Shown: positions 49,734 to 58,633 of the stretch, piece after piece | How positions within the stretch are numbered: position 1 is the stretch's first letter | Layout of the letters: each line of letters begins with the position of its first letter | Origin: Palsa-870 sp035937155 | Lineage (GTDB): Bacteria; Chloroflexota; Dormibacteria; Dormibacterales; Dormibacteraceae | Reading direction: 5' to 3' | DNA length: 64,000 bases | NCBI GenBank assembly: GCA_035937155.1 | Contig: DASYVJ010000109.1 | Coordinates: 76,974-140,973, forward strand | Translations under genes and position numbers: made by a program | The notes under the pieces: generated by a model | What the model saw: only the letters and a program-made list of their open reading frames with translations | The model's database searches: none | What the model was told of the DNA's origin: nothing

Positions 49734-50704
49734 CAGCCCTGGCCTCCCCGCCGTGCGGGGAGGTCCGGCGAAACCGGGGTGGGGACGCGCCTGACCGTGG
49801 TGGCGGCCGGCTGCGCGGTCAGCTGACCATAGAGCTCCGGACGGCGCCACTTGAGCACGCCGGGGATCGTGCGGTACGGCGCCGGCACGATGAGCTCCTC
49901 GTCGGTTTCACGCAGCCAGCGGATTCGATCTAGGTCGAGGACCGCGCTCAGCACGCCAGGCTCGTGGCTCTCGCACAGCACGCGTTCCGGTGAAGCGATC
50001 ATCGCGATGCCGGCGGTCAGGTGCGACCCCGTGGGCGGCAGCTGCAGCTCCGCCTGGCGGTACTTGCGCCCGAACTCTTCGGGGAACAGGTGCACCGTGG
50101 TGGCGGTGTACATGAGGTTCTCGATCGCGCGCGCTCGGACCAGCGTGCGCCAGTTGTCGGTGTACCCTAGCTCGTCGATCAGCAGTCCGGCGTGCATCAG
50201 GCACACTTCGGCGCCTTTCAGCGCGAGGATGCGCGCGATCTCGGGTACGAAGACCTCGCTGCATACGAGCATGCCGAGCTTGCCCCAACCCATGTCGAAG
50301 ACGGGGAACTCGTCGGCTTCCTTGTACTTGAAGTCCCACAGGTCGCCGCCCGGGTAGATGTAAGGGCCCGCAGGGTGGGTGCGGTGATAGCGGCCCTTCA
50401 CGATGCCATCCGATCCGATGACCACCGCGATGATGTGGAAGCGGTTGCTGCCGGGCTCGGTCTCTTCCGACGTGCCGGCAACTATCGCCACGTGGTTCTC
50501 CTTGGCCGCGGCGGACAGCGGGCCGATCGCGTCGAAGCGTCCGCGCTCTCGGTATGGGCCGGGGAAGTTCTCGGGGAACAGCAGCAGGTCGCATTCCGTC
50601 GCGCTTGCCTGCTTGACCAGGCGGATCGCCTCGTCTAGGTTGCGCCGCTCGTCCGGTCCGTACCAGGTTTGGGGCTGGGCCACTCCGAGCCTAATCTGAG
50701 TCAT
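49733..50704 (-). CDS. Nitrilase-superfamily amidohydrolase
   Basis: A 323-residue carbon-nitrogen hydrolase. The Glu-Lys-Cys triad is clear: LLFPENFPGPY (Glu near 45), IVKGRYHRTHP (Lys near 103) and GMLVCSEVFVPE (Cys near 148). Such enzymes hydrolyse amides, carbamoyl-beta-amino acids or nitriles. With a nucleoside-type importer upstream, a ureido or amide product of nucleobase breakdown is a sensible substrate. AGGAGG precedes ATG 50704. The C-terminal 18 residues come from a dispersed repeat. Confidence 0.88.
   Translation of the reverse strand: MTQIRLGVAQPQTWYGPDERRNLDEAIRLVKQASATECDLLLFPENFPGPYRERGRFDAIGPLSAAAKENHVAIVAGTSEETEPGSNRFHIIAVVIGSDGIVKGRYHRTHPAGPYIYPGGDLWDFKYKEADEFPVFDMGWGKLGMLVCSEVFVPEIARILALKGAEVCLMHAGLLIDELGYTDNWRTLVRARAIENLMYTATTVHLFPEEFGRKYRQAELQLPPTGSHLTAGIAMIASPERVLCESHEPGVLSAVLDLDRIRWLRETDEELIVPAPYRTIPGVLKWRRPELYGQLTAQPAATTVRRVPTPVSPDLPARRGGQG
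49742..49791. repeat. Dispersed REP-like element, copy 2, inside the nitrilase 3' end
   Basis: On the minus strand it begins GGCGCGTCCCCACCCCGG and ends in a hairpin built from CCTCCCCG and CGGGGAGG, the same design and order as copy 1 at 29138-29190. It encodes the last residues of the nitrilase (VPTPVSPDLPARRGG), a low-complexity tail that the family does not normally have. Confidence 0.6.
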
Positions 50705-50739
50705 CTCGTCCTCCTGTTAATGACGTGCCGGCTGCTCAA

Positions 50740-51666
50740 TCAACGTGCCTCGCGCTCATAGGGCAGCCCGAGCGCCTCGGGCATGCCCACGTGGCGGTGC
50801 CGCGTGCGGGTCCAGGTCGCGACCAGTACGACCAGGGTAAATACGTAGGGCATCATCGCGAGCAGGTGCGTCGACACCGGCACACCGATGCTCTGGAACT
50901 GGAAATTAAGACCGTCAACGAACCCGAAGAGCAGCGCGCCGATCAGAACCACGATCGGGTTCCAGCTGCCGAAGATGACGAGCGCGATCGCGATCCAGCC
51001 CCGGCCGTTCGTCATCCCCTCGGCCCATCCGCGTGTGTAGACGACCGAGAAGTAGGCGCCTGCCAGGCCTGCGAACCCGCCACCGGCGATCACAGCGAGG
51101 TAGCGGATGAGGAAAACGGGCACGCCTGAAGCGTCGGCCGCTCCGGGCTGCTCCCCGGTGGCCCGCAGCCAGAGCCCGAATTTGCTTCGGTACAGGAGCA
51201 GCCAGATCGCCAGGGCGATGAATGGCACGGCATAGGCGAAAACGTCGTGAGTGAACAGCACCTTGCCGAGCACCGGGATCGACGACAGGCCCGGGATCGG
51301 AATCGCGGAGATGTTGACCTCAGGCCTTCTTCCCGACGAGCCGGTGCCGATGTAAGCCGACAGGCCCCCCCCCAGGATCGTCAGAGTCAGCCCCATCACG
51401 ATCTGGTTCACTCGCAGACCGATTGTCATCAGGGCGTGCAGCGACGCGAGCGCGGCGCCCGCGGCGATCGCCGCGGCAAAGCCCGCTACTGCGCTGTGCG
51501 TGCCTAGCGTCACGATGAAGCCGACGACAGCGCCCATCAACATCATGCCTTCGACGCCCAGGTTCATCACGCCAGCTCGCTCCGCGATGAGCTCGCCGAG
51601 CGCTGCGTAGGCCAGTGGAGTGCCGAGCTCGATGCCGGCGCTGAGCGAGTTCACCCAGAAATTCAC
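50740..51666 (-). CDS. BMP-family (nucleoside-type) ABC permease, second subunit
   Basis: A 308-residue permease of the NupQ/YufQ group with about nine helices: ELGTPLAYAALGELIAERAG, VMNLGVEGMMLMGA and GLAGAYFSVVYTRGWAEGM are family landmarks. It overlaps its partner permease by 4 nt (ATG 51666). Bacterial BMP-type importers of this layout usually take up nucleosides or purine-like compounds. Confidence 0.9.
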   Translation of the reverse strand: MNFWVNSLSAGIELGTPLAYAALGELIAERAGVMNLGVEGMMLMGAVVGFIVTLGTHSAVAGFAAAIAAGAALASLHALMTIGLRVNQIVMGLTLTILGGGLSAYIGTGSSGRRPEVNISAIPIPGLSSIPVLGKVLFTHDVFAYAVPFIALAIWLLLYRSKFGLWLRATGEQPGAADASGVPVFLIRYLAVIAGGGFAGLAGAYFSVVYTRGWAEGMTNGRGWIAIALVIFGSWNPIVVLIGALLFGFVDGLNFQFQSIGVPVSTHLLAMMPYVFTLVVLVATWTRTRHRHVGMPEALGLPYEREAR

Positions 51667-52760
51667 AAGCGGCCCCCCGCAACCGCCTCAGCCATAGCCG
51701 GGTTGGGCATGAACCGCAAGCGGAAGGCGAGCGCGGCGTCGCCGGCCAGAAGGAACACGATGATCAGGGCCTGGATGATGGTCGCGATCGGCTGGGCCAC
51801 GCCCGTCGTCTGCAGCGCGTAACTGCCTACCACCAGGGCGGCGAATAGGAATGCCGCAACAACCACTCCGAGCAGCCGGCCCCGGGCGAGAAAGGCGATC
51901 AGCACGCCGGTATATCCGTAGTTGACCGAAATCCCCTCCTGCAGCCTGTTGGTCACACCCGTGAGCTCGATCGCCCCCGCCAACCCCGCGATCGCGCCCG
52001 AAATGGCGAGCACGATGACCATGCGGCGGCCGATCCTGAGGCCGAGGTACTCGGCCGTGCGCGGGTTGCCGCCGGACACGCGCACGGAGAATCCCCACGG
52101 CGTGCGCTCCATCAGCCACCATGCGCCGACGGCCACGAGGACCGCGAGAACCAGGCCGATGTGGACTCCTGTCCCAGGGATGAGGGGGAGCGTGGCGTTG
52201 TCGGGTAGCGCGCGCGAATATGCGAAGCCGAATGCTTTGGGATCGCCCCACGGGCCGAAGATCAGGTTGTCCATGAAGAGGATGGCGATGTAGTTCATGA
52301 ACAGCGTCACGATGATCTCGTTGAGCCCGATCAACACCCGCGGAATGGCCGCTATCGCCGCCCACATCGCGCCACCAGCGATGCCGGCGAGGATCATCGC
52401 GATCAGCAGCGCCGGCCCAGGCAGCGCTTTTGCGTAGAGGCCGACCCCGGTGGCGGCGATCGCGCCCACGATTAGCTGCCCCTCGCCTCCAATGTTCCAG
52501 AGGCCAACGCGCAGCGCGGTCGCCACGGCGAGGCCGGTCAGCATGAGCGGTGTGGCCTTGATCAACGTGCTCTGCAGGCCTTCGGCCGAACCGAGCGAGC
52601 CTTGCCACATATCGTTGTAGGCCTCGACCGGATCGTGGCCGCCGAGAGCCATCACGAACGCGCCGGTCGCCAGGCCGCCGGCGACCGCCAGGATGGGCAC
52701 CGCGATCCGCATCGCGAGCGACGCTCCCATCCTCCGCTCCAACCGCAACGAGATCGCCAT
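51663..52760 (-). CDS. BMP-family (nucleoside-type) ABC permease, first subunit
   Basis: A 365-residue permease of the NupP/YufP group. LIKATPLMLTGLAVATALRVG and WNIGGEGQLIVGAIAATGVGL match the NxGxEGQ motif of the family, and LIGLNEIIVTLFMNYIAI is helix 5. ATG 52760 overlaps the ATPase stop (TGATG). Confidence 0.9.
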   Translation of the reverse strand: MAISLRLERRMGASLAMRIAVPILAVAGGLATGAFVMALGGHDPVEAYNDMWQGSLGSAEGLQSTLIKATPLMLTGLAVATALRVGLWNIGGEGQLIVGAIAATGVGLYAKALPGPALLIAMILAGIAGGAMWAAIAAIPRVLIGLNEIIVTLFMNYIAILFMDNLIFGPWGDPKAFGFAYSRALPDNATLPLIPGTGVHIGLVLAVLVAVGAWWLMERTPWGFSVRVSGGNPRTAEYLGLRIGRRMVIVLAISGAIAGLAGAIELTGVTNRLQEGISVNYGYTGVLIAFLARGRLLGVVVAAFLFAALVVGSYALQTTGVAQPIATIIQALIIVFLLAGDAALAFRLRFMPNPAMAEAVAGGRL

Positions 52761-54280
52761 CAGGCAGCGCCCTCGCCGCCCATGCGCAAGCCGATCTCCG
52801 CCCGGTTGAAAGCCCCGTTCGCGTACTCGGCGACGATCGCCCCCTTGAAGATGACGACCACGCGGTCGGACAGGTCAAGGACCTCGTCCAGGTCCTCGCT
52901 GATCAGGAGCACCCCGGCGCCGCGGTCGCGGTGGCGCGCGAGCTGCGCCCGCACCATCGCGGCCGAGGCGACGTCGAGCCCGCGCGTGGGCTGTGCGGCG
53001 ACTATGAGATCAGGTTCCTCGGAAAGCTCACGTGCGAGCAGGACGCGCTGGAGTCCACCGCCGGACATCTCAGCTACGGCGGAACCAGGCCTCTTCGTGG
53101 GGATGTTGAAAGCAGCGATCAACTGCCGGGCGAGCGCTCGCATGCGATCGGTCCAGAGCCAGAGGGGATGGCTCATCGAGCGGTTCCCATAGCGGCGGAA
53201 GGCGAGGTTGTCCGAGACGGACATCGTGCCAACCAGGCCGCGGTTGAGACGATCCTCGGGGATGTACGCGACGGCGCGCGCGGAGCAGGTCCGCTGCCCC
53301 GAGACCGGCCGAACGATGCCCGCCGCGACCTCGGCCAGCGCTGTCTGTCCATTCCCGCTGATTCCGGCGACGCCGACGATCTCGGTGCGGCGCACCTCGA
53401 GGTTCACGCCGTCCAGCGCCTTCACGCCGCGCCCCTCAACGACGACCGAATGCAGGCCGAGCATTGATTCACCCGCGCCGCCGGCACTGCCTTCGAGGGA
53501 GCTGCCGGTCTTGCCCTCCCCGACCATCAGCACGCCCATTTGGTGATGGTCTAGACCCCGCACGGGGCGGTCGGCGACGACTCTCCCTTCGCGAAGGATG
53601 GTCACCTCGTCGGCCACTTCGGTCACCTCGCGCAGCCGGTGCGTGATGAAGATGATCGACTTGCCGCTGGCGGCCAGCCTGCGCATGGACTTGAAGAGCT
53701 CGGCCGATTGCGGCGGGCTGAGGACCGCGGTGGGCTCGTCGAGGATGAGGATATCGAGCCCTCGGTAGAGAAGCTTGAGGATCGCGAGCTGCTGGAGCTC
53801 TCCAACGCTCAGCGTCCAGGTCGGTGCGCGCGGATCCAGCTGGAGGCCCGCCGCGCGCGCGCGCTCCGCCACATCGTGGTCCGCCTTACCGCCGCCCCGG
53901 GCTGACGTGCCGAGGACGACGTTTTCGGTGACCGTGAACCGGGGCACGAGCCTGAAGTCCTGGTGCACCACGCCGATGCCCGCCTGCAGGGCTGCACGCG
54001 GCGATCCCGGAGCAAGAGGGTGCCCTCGCACGGCGACATGCCCAGCGTCGGGCCGGTACTGGCCGCAGAGGATCGAGATCAGAGTCGTCTTGCCGGCCCC
54101 GTTCTCTCCCAGCAGGGCACGGATCTCGCCGGCGTGAACAGTCAGGTCCACATGGTCGTTCGCCAGGCGATCACCGAAGGACTTCGTGATCCCCCTGGCT
54201 TCGAGCAATGGACCCGATGAGTCGGGGGCGGTCCCGTAATCGGGAGCCGCCCCCGCGGAAGCTTGATTGGTCAGCACCAC
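52760..54280 (-). CDS. BMP-family ABC transporter ATPase (two tandem domains)
   Basis: A 506-residue ATPase with two fused nucleotide-binding domains, as in NupO/YufO and ribose importers. Domain 1 has Walker A GENGAGKTT, signature LSVGELQQLAILK and Walker B LILDEPTAVL. Domain 2 has the degenerate Walker A GISGNGQTAL, MSGGGLQRVLLAREL and AAQPTRGLDVA. GTG 54280 is the start; the stop overlaps the permease. Confidence 0.92.
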   Translation of the reverse strand: MVLTNQASAGAAPDYGTAPDSSGPLLEARGITKSFGDRLANDHVDLTVHAGEIRALLGENGAGKTTLISILCGQYRPDAGHVAVRGHPLAPGSPRAALQAGIGVVHQDFRLVPRFTVTENVVLGTSARGGGKADHDVAERARAAGLQLDPRAPTWTLSVGELQQLAILKLLYRGLDILILDEPTAVLSPPQSAELFKSMRRLAASGKSIIFITHRLREVTEVADEVTILREGRVVADRPVRGLDHHQMGVLMVGEGKTGSSLEGSAGGAGESMLGLHSVVVEGRGVKALDGVNLEVRRTEIVGVAGISGNGQTALAEVAAGIVRPVSGQRTCSARAVAYIPEDRLNRGLVGTMSVSDNLAFRRYGNRSMSHPLWLWTDRMRALARQLIAAFNIPTKRPGSAVAEMSGGGLQRVLLARELSEEPDLIVAAQPTRGLDVASAAMVRAQLARHRDRGAGVLLISEDLDEVLDLSDRVVVIFKGAIVAEYANGAFNRAEIGLRMGGEGAA

Positions 54281-54295
54281 ATTCTGGCTCTGGCG

Positions 54296-55387
54296 CTACT
54301 GGCTGACCTTGCCGTCGACTCCTTTGACGAAGAAGTTGGTCTTGGTGTAGATGTCTGCCGTGGTCCAGGTCGTGCCCGACGGGATCTGGAGCTTCCCGGC
54401 GTTGTCATAGACCGGGCCTGTGAACACCTTGATCTTTCCGTTCTTCAGGTCCGCTATGACCTGCGCGACCTTGTCCTTGACGGCTTGGGGGACGCTCGAG
54501 TTGAGGGGGCCGACCGCGATCAGCCCTGATTCGAGATCGCCGGAATAGTCGTCGGCCTTCCACGTGCCGTTTTGCAGCGCACTCACCTGGTCCTGGGCGT
54601 ATTTGCTCCAGTCGTAGTAAGTGCCGGTGAGGTACGCGGTGGGCGCGATGTCGTGCGTGTCCGCCTCAGACCCGATGCTGTAGACCTTAGCCGCAGCCGA
54701 CGCGAGCAGGGTCGCTGTCGAGTCCTCGTGCTGTGCAGTTACATCCGAGCCGGCCTGGATGAGGGAGTTGGCGGCCTCAGTTTCCTTCGGCGGGTCATAC
54801 CAGGTGTTGGTCACGCTGATCTTCACCGTCGCATTGGGGTTCACCGATTGCACGCCCAGCGCGAATCCGTTAACGCCCGCAACGACCGATGGGATTGTGT
54901 GCGCGACGACAAAGCCCACCTTGCCGCTTTTGGTCATTAGCCCGGCGGCCACTCCGGTCGCGTACCGAGCTTCCCAAAGGTTGCCATACACGGTCGAAAC
55001 GTTGTCGAGGTGGTCCTGGGTGTTGGGACCAATCCCGATGAACTTCACGTCGGGATGCTTCTTCGCCTCCTGAGTCGTGAAGGCCTGGTAGCCGAACGCC
55101 GTCCCAAAGATCATCTTGTTGCCCTTGCGGATCAGGTCCTCGTAGACGGGGATCACGTCCGCGCTCTCGGCGATGGGACCAACGGCGGTTGTCTGCACGC
55201 CGAGCTTGGTTTCGAGATCCTGGCGCGCCCGATCCCACTGCAACGTCCAGCCTGACCCGTTGACGGGATCGACCCAGATGAACGCGACCTTGAGCTTGTT
55301 GGTCGCAGGTGTGGCGGTCGAGCCGCCACATGCAGCGACCGCGAAGGTTACCGCCAAGGCCAACGCGACGATCCTGGCCACTTTCAT
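54296..55387 (-). CDS. BMP-family substrate-binding lipoprotein
   Basis: A 363-residue PnrA/Med-type binding protein. The lipoprotein signal MKVARIVALALAVTFAVAAC puts the lipidated Cys at 20. Mature landmarks are GSGWTLQWDRARQDLE, KMIFGTAFGYQAFT, and GNLWEARYATGVAAGLM. GGGAGG precedes ATG 55387. It is the first gene of a seven-gene leftward operon that includes the ATPase, both permeases, the nitrilase, the XRE regulator and the cyclase-like hydrolase. Confidence 0.92.
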   Translation of the reverse strand: MKVARIVALALAVTFAVAACGGSTATPATNKLKVAFIWVDPVNGSGWTLQWDRARQDLETKLGVQTTAVGPIAESADVIPVYEDLIRKGNKMIFGTAFGYQAFTTQEAKKHPDVKFIGIGPNTQDHLDNVSTVYGNLWEARYATGVAAGLMTKSGKVGFVVAHTIPSVVAGVNGFALGVQSVNPNATVKISVTNTWYDPPKETEAANSLIQAGSDVTAQHEDSTATLLASAAAKVYSIGSEADTHDIAPTAYLTGTYYDWSKYAQDQVSALQNGTWKADDYSGDLESGLIAVGPLNSSVPQAVKDKVAQVIADLKNGKIKVFTGPVYDNAGKLQIPSGTTWTTADIYTKTNFFVKGVDGKVSQ

Positions 55388-55531
55388 GCTCGCCTCCCTC
55401 TACACAAGCCGGCGGATTGCAGGCGCCGGAACGGCTGATTCTATGCACGCTTCAGTCAGGCTGTAAAGGAGCACGGCCTTTCAGCGCCACAACTCGCCAG
55501 GGTTTCAGCGGGATTGATACGATCGGGGGCC

Positions 55532-56746
55532 ATGGTAGCTGGCTCTCTGTTCCAAGCGGGCTCTATCGGACCCGTGACCACCTCGAATCGAATCGTCCGG
55601 GCCGGCACATCGGAAACCGCCGCGGGCGCTTCGGGCGAGATCACCGATCAGCTGATCGAAATCTATGAGACGCTGGCTCGAAACCGGGTCGGTTTGATCC
55701 TCAGCGGCCACCTCTTCTGCCACCCTCGAGGTCGCTACGCGCTGCGCCAGGTTGGCATCCACGAGGACGGCATGGTGCCGGGGCTCACGCGCCTGGTCGA
55801 GGCTGTGCACCGCCACGGCGGCAAAGTCTTCGCGCAGCTCGCCCACGCCGGTAGCCAGTCGCGCGTAACCGGCAACCGGCCGCTCGCACCGTCGCCGATC
55901 CCCAACGCCCTCACGGGACGAATGGTGGACGAGGCGAACGAGGACGAAATCCAGGAGGCCATTGCGGCCTTTGCGGCCGGTGCCACCCGCGCCGTCGAGG
56001 CGGGCTTTGATGGAGTCCACATCCACGGCGCCAACGGATACCTGATCAGCGAATTCTCATCGCCGCTCACCAACAAGCGAAGCGACCGGTGGGGCGGCAC
56101 GCCCGAAGGCCGCGACACTTTCGCGGTCGAGGTGCTGACAGCAGTCCGCAAGGCAGTCCCGGCCAACGTCGCCGTGACGGTCAAGCTCGGTTTGCAGGAC
56201 GCGGTGCCAGGGGGCATGGATCTCTCAGAAGGCGTTCGGCGGGGTCAGCTCCTCGTCGCTGCAGGAGCTGACGCGATCGAGGTCTCCTGCAATGCCATGC
56301 GGCTGCCGAGCGACTCGGCGAAGGAGTACGTCGCGGTGGGGCCCGGCAGGGCTCTTGGCGACCTGCTGCTGCATCGCCTGCTGTCGCGGGCGCATCCCGA
56401 GGCCTACTTTCTCGAGCCGGCTCGGCAGCTCAGGGGGCGCACCTCGAAGCCGATCATCCTGGTCGGCGGCATGCGCACCCCTGAGACCATGGAACGGATC
56501 GTCGAGAGCGGTGACGCTGATTTCGTGGCGATGGCGCGGCCCTTCATTCGTGAACCAGACCTGGTGTTAAGACTTGCCGAGGGTCGACGCGGACCCGTGG
56601 CGTGCACCTCGTGCAACCTCTGCCTCATGCACGAGTCGCACCATTCGCTTCGCTGCTGGCGGGTTCCCCGGCGCAGGCTTTGGGAGCATGCCGTCTATCG
56701 CCTGAGCGGAGGCTTCCGCGAAGAACACCGACCGCACCAAGCCTAG
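55532..56746 (+). CDS. Old-yellow-enzyme-family NADH:flavin oxidoreductase with FeS-type Cys cluster
   Basis: A 404-residue FMN barrel like the N-terminal half of 2,4-dienoyl-CoA reductase and trimethylamine dehydrogenase. VTTSNRIVRAG, GGKVFAQLAHAGSQS, GFDGVHIHGANGYLISEF and SDRWGGTPEGR are present. CTSCNLCLMHESHHSLRC offers four cysteines for a 4Fe-4S cluster, as in that subgroup, but the second flavin/NAD domain is missing. It would reduce an activated double bond. ATG 55532 is used; GATACGAT 8 nt upstream could be a -10 element. Confidence 0.87.
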   Translation: MVAGSLFQAGSIGPVTTSNRIVRAGTSETAAGASGEITDQLIEIYETLARNRVGLILSGHLFCHPRGRYALRQVGIHEDGMVPGLTRLVEAVHRHGGKVFAQLAHAGSQSRVTGNRPLAPSPIPNALTGRMVDEANEDEIQEAIAAFAAGATRAVEAGFDGVHIHGANGYLISEFSSPLTNKRSDRWGGTPEGRDTFAVEVLTAVRKAVPANVAVTVKLGLQDAVPGGMDLSEGVRRGQLLVAAGADAIEVSCNAMRLPSDSAKEYVAVGPGRALGDLLLHRLLSRAHPEAYFLEPARQLRGRTSKPIILVGGMRTPETMERIVESGDADFVAMARPFIREPDLVLRLAEGRRGPVACTSCNLCLMHESHHSLRCWRVPRRRLWEHAVYRLSGGFREEHRPHQA

Positions 56747-57141
56747 GGCGACGATCGTTTGGCGACGGCGTCGATCTCGAGGAGGGCGCCGGGCAGCACG
56801 AAGGCCGACACCTCGATCAGGGTGCTCGCTGGCCGGCTCTCCCCGAAGAACCTGCGGCGGACTGTATTGACCGCGGCGCGGTCCTCGATCCGCAGCAGGT
56901 ACACGGTGACCTTGACGACGTGCTCGAAGCCGGCACCCGCTCTCTCCAGCACAGCCCTGATGTTCTCGTGCACGCGTTCGGCCTGAGCGACGACGTCGTC
57001 CCCACCGATAAGGACACCCGATGCATCGAGCGCGAGCATCCCCGAGATCCAGATCCAGTCATCGGCGACCACCGCGTCGGTGTAGTGGCTGATCGGTTGG
57101 GGGAGTTGCTCGGGCAGCCTGAGCCGTTCGATGGGGGACAT
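56743..57141 (-). CDS. ridA: RidA/YjgF/YER057c family deaminase
   Basis: A 132-residue trimer-forming protein that hydrolyses reactive enamines or imines, or acts on pathway aminoacrylates. WIWISGMLALDASGV, VHENIRAVLERAGAGFEHVVKVTVYL and RPASTLIEVSAFVLPGALLEID match the family; the Arg that binds the carboxylate is in SRPAST. AGGAGG lies before ATG 57141, so the longer open frame is rejected. It overlaps the OYE gene 3' end by 4 nt in convergent fashion. It may be a RutC-like pathway enzyme rather than housekeeping RidA. Confidence 0.88.
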   Translation of the reverse strand: MSPIERLRLPEQLPQPISHYTDAVVADDWIWISGMLALDASGVLIGGDDVVAQAERVHENIRAVLERAGAGFEHVVKVTVYLLRIEDRAAVNTVRRRFFGESRPASTLIEVSAFVLPGALLEIDAVAKRSSP

Positions 57142-57178
57142 GGCCCGCCTCCTTTTGTGCACCGTGCTGGACGTTTCC

Positions 57179-57207
57179 TTGACAGGTTTCCCGGGCGCCT
57201 ATATAGT
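57179..57207 (+). promoter_or_regulatory. Near-consensus sigma-70 promoter
   Basis: TTGACA at 57179-57184, a 17-nt spacer and TATAGT at 57202-57207, with a predicted start near 57214. It is the best-matching promoter in the window and drives the binding-protein and Liv operon. Confidence 0.75.
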
Positions 57208-57218
57208 CCGGTCGTCGC

Positions 57219-57234
57219 AATTGTCGGACAAATT
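57219..57234. promoter_or_regulatory. GntR/FadR-type operator-like palindrome
   Basis: AATTGTCGGACAAATT contains the perfect palindrome TTGTC-G-GACAA at 57221-57231. Sites of the form TTGTCnGACAA are typical of FadR-subfamily GntR repressors. It sits just after the predicted transcription start, where binding would block elongation or initiation. No GntR gene is in the window. Confidence 0.5.
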
Positions 57235-57289
57235 ACCGCTCGTAAGGATCAAGCTGAAGATCGAAAGGACGGGTAATCGACCGGCTCAT

Positions 57290-58579
57290 TTGAGCGTACG
57301 CGCCTCACTGGCCGTGTCACTCGCTGTCGTGACCGCGGTGGTTGTGGCCGCGTGCGGCACCACCCAGAGCGCCACTCCCAAGACATACACCGGCACCCTC
57401 ACGTTCGCGAGCTTCAACCCGTTCACGGGCCCTGACGCCAGCTTCGGCCCCGAGATGGCCGCCGGCTGCATCACGGCTTCGAATCTCATCAACCAGTCCA
57501 GCGGCCTCCTCGGCCACCAGACGGAGTGCATCGCGGTCGACACCCGAGGCGATCCGGCCGACGCCGTTCCCGCGGCCCAGAAGATGCTGGCCACCAACAC
57601 GAACCTGGTGGGCATGAACGGTCCGAGCTCGGACGAAGCTCTCGCCACAGTGCCGATCATCAACCGCGCCCACATCCCGATGTTTGCCGATTCCGGCCAG
57701 GCCGCCTTCGACAAAAGCACCTTCGCATACTTCTATCGCCTGACTCCACCCGACGACGCGGCCGGTGTGGCGATGGCTGTCTACGCGTACAAGAAGGGCT
57801 ACCGCCGGGGAGCGGCCGTGTTCGGCAACGACCTGAGCTCGCAAGGCAACGTGCCGAATCTCTTGAGCGCTTTCAAGAAGCTCGGTGGACAGATCGTTTT
57901 GAACCAGACCTTGACCCTGGACCAGAGCTCGTACCGGACCGAGGTCCAGGCTCTGATTGCAGCCAAGCCCGACGTCATCTTCACGGAGGCAGACCCGCAG
58001 ACAGACGCGGCCTACCTCAGCCAGCTCCAGCAGCTCGGCTCACTGATCCCGGTGATCGGGACGCAGCCGACGGTGCAGCCTCCATGGTTGAAGGCGGTCG
58101 GTGGTGCGATAGGCAACGACAACCTGGCCAAGTACTTCGCGGCCGCGCAGCCGTATGCACCGTCCACCGGGCCGGCGTGGGACACCTACAACACTGCGCT
58201 GCTGGCCTCTGTCTCGCAGATCCCGCAGCCGGATCAGTGGAGCCAGGATCCGTACTCGGAGACCGACTATGACGCCATCAACATCATGGCTCTCGCCATG
58301 GTGATGGCGAAGACGCCAGACCCAACCTTCTACAACCAGTACATCCCCAAGGTGGTGGCGAGCTCGTCAGGTGCCACAGAGGTCCATTCCTACAAGGAAG
58401 GCGTCGACGCGCTCGCGGCAGGCAAGACGATCCAGTACGTAGGTCCGGGCGGCCCGGTCGTGTTCGACCAGTATCGGAACTCCACCGGCGCTTTCGAGCT
58501 GGTCGGCTACTCGGCGGACGGCAGCAACCCGCACCTCGACACGATCAGCGCCGCCGACGTCGAGAAGTACCGCTCATGA
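57290..58579 (+). CDS. Branched-chain-amino-acid/amide-type ABC binding lipoprotein
   Basis: A roughly 429-residue exported binding protein of the peripla_BP_6 family. From TTG 57290 the N-terminus SVRASLAVSLAVVTAVVVAAC is a lipoprotein signal with Cys near 22. Mature landmarks are FNPFTGPDASFGPEMAAGC, NQSSGLLGHQTECIAVDT and NLVGMNGPSSDEALATVPI. The start is uncertain: TTG 57221 in the same frame would add 23 residues but lies in the operator. It heads the Liv-type operon with two permeases and two ATPases, then DUF1989 and SDR genes. Confidence 0.88.
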   Translation: MSVRASLAVSLAVVTAVVVAACGTTQSATPKTYTGTLTFASFNPFTGPDASFGPEMAAGCITASNLINQSSGLLGHQTECIAVDTRGDPADAVPAAQKMLATNTNLVGMNGPSSDEALATVPIINRAHIPMFADSGQAAFDKSTFAYFYRLTPPDDAAGVAMAVYAYKKGYRRGAAVFGNDLSSQGNVPNLLSAFKKLGGQIVLNQTLTLDQSSYRTEVQALIAAKPDVIFTEADPQTDAAYLSQLQQLGSLIPVIGTQPTVQPPWLKAVGGAIGNDNLAKYFAAAQPYAPSTGPAWDTYNTALLASVSQIPQPDQWSQDPYSETDYDAINIMALAMVMAKTPDPTFYNQYIPKVVASSSGATEVHSYKEGVDALAAGKTIQYVGPGGPVVFDQYRNSTGAFELVGYSADGSNPHLDTISAADVEKYRS

Positions 58580-58633
58580 CAAGCCTCACCACGTCCTGAC
58601 CACGCTGGCCCAAGCCGTCGTTCGGAGGTCCTC

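Noticed and set aside
56743..57162. Longer RidA start at 57162
   Set aside because: AGGAGG stands directly before ATG 57141, and the extra residues MHKRRRA are encoded by the ribosome binding site itself.
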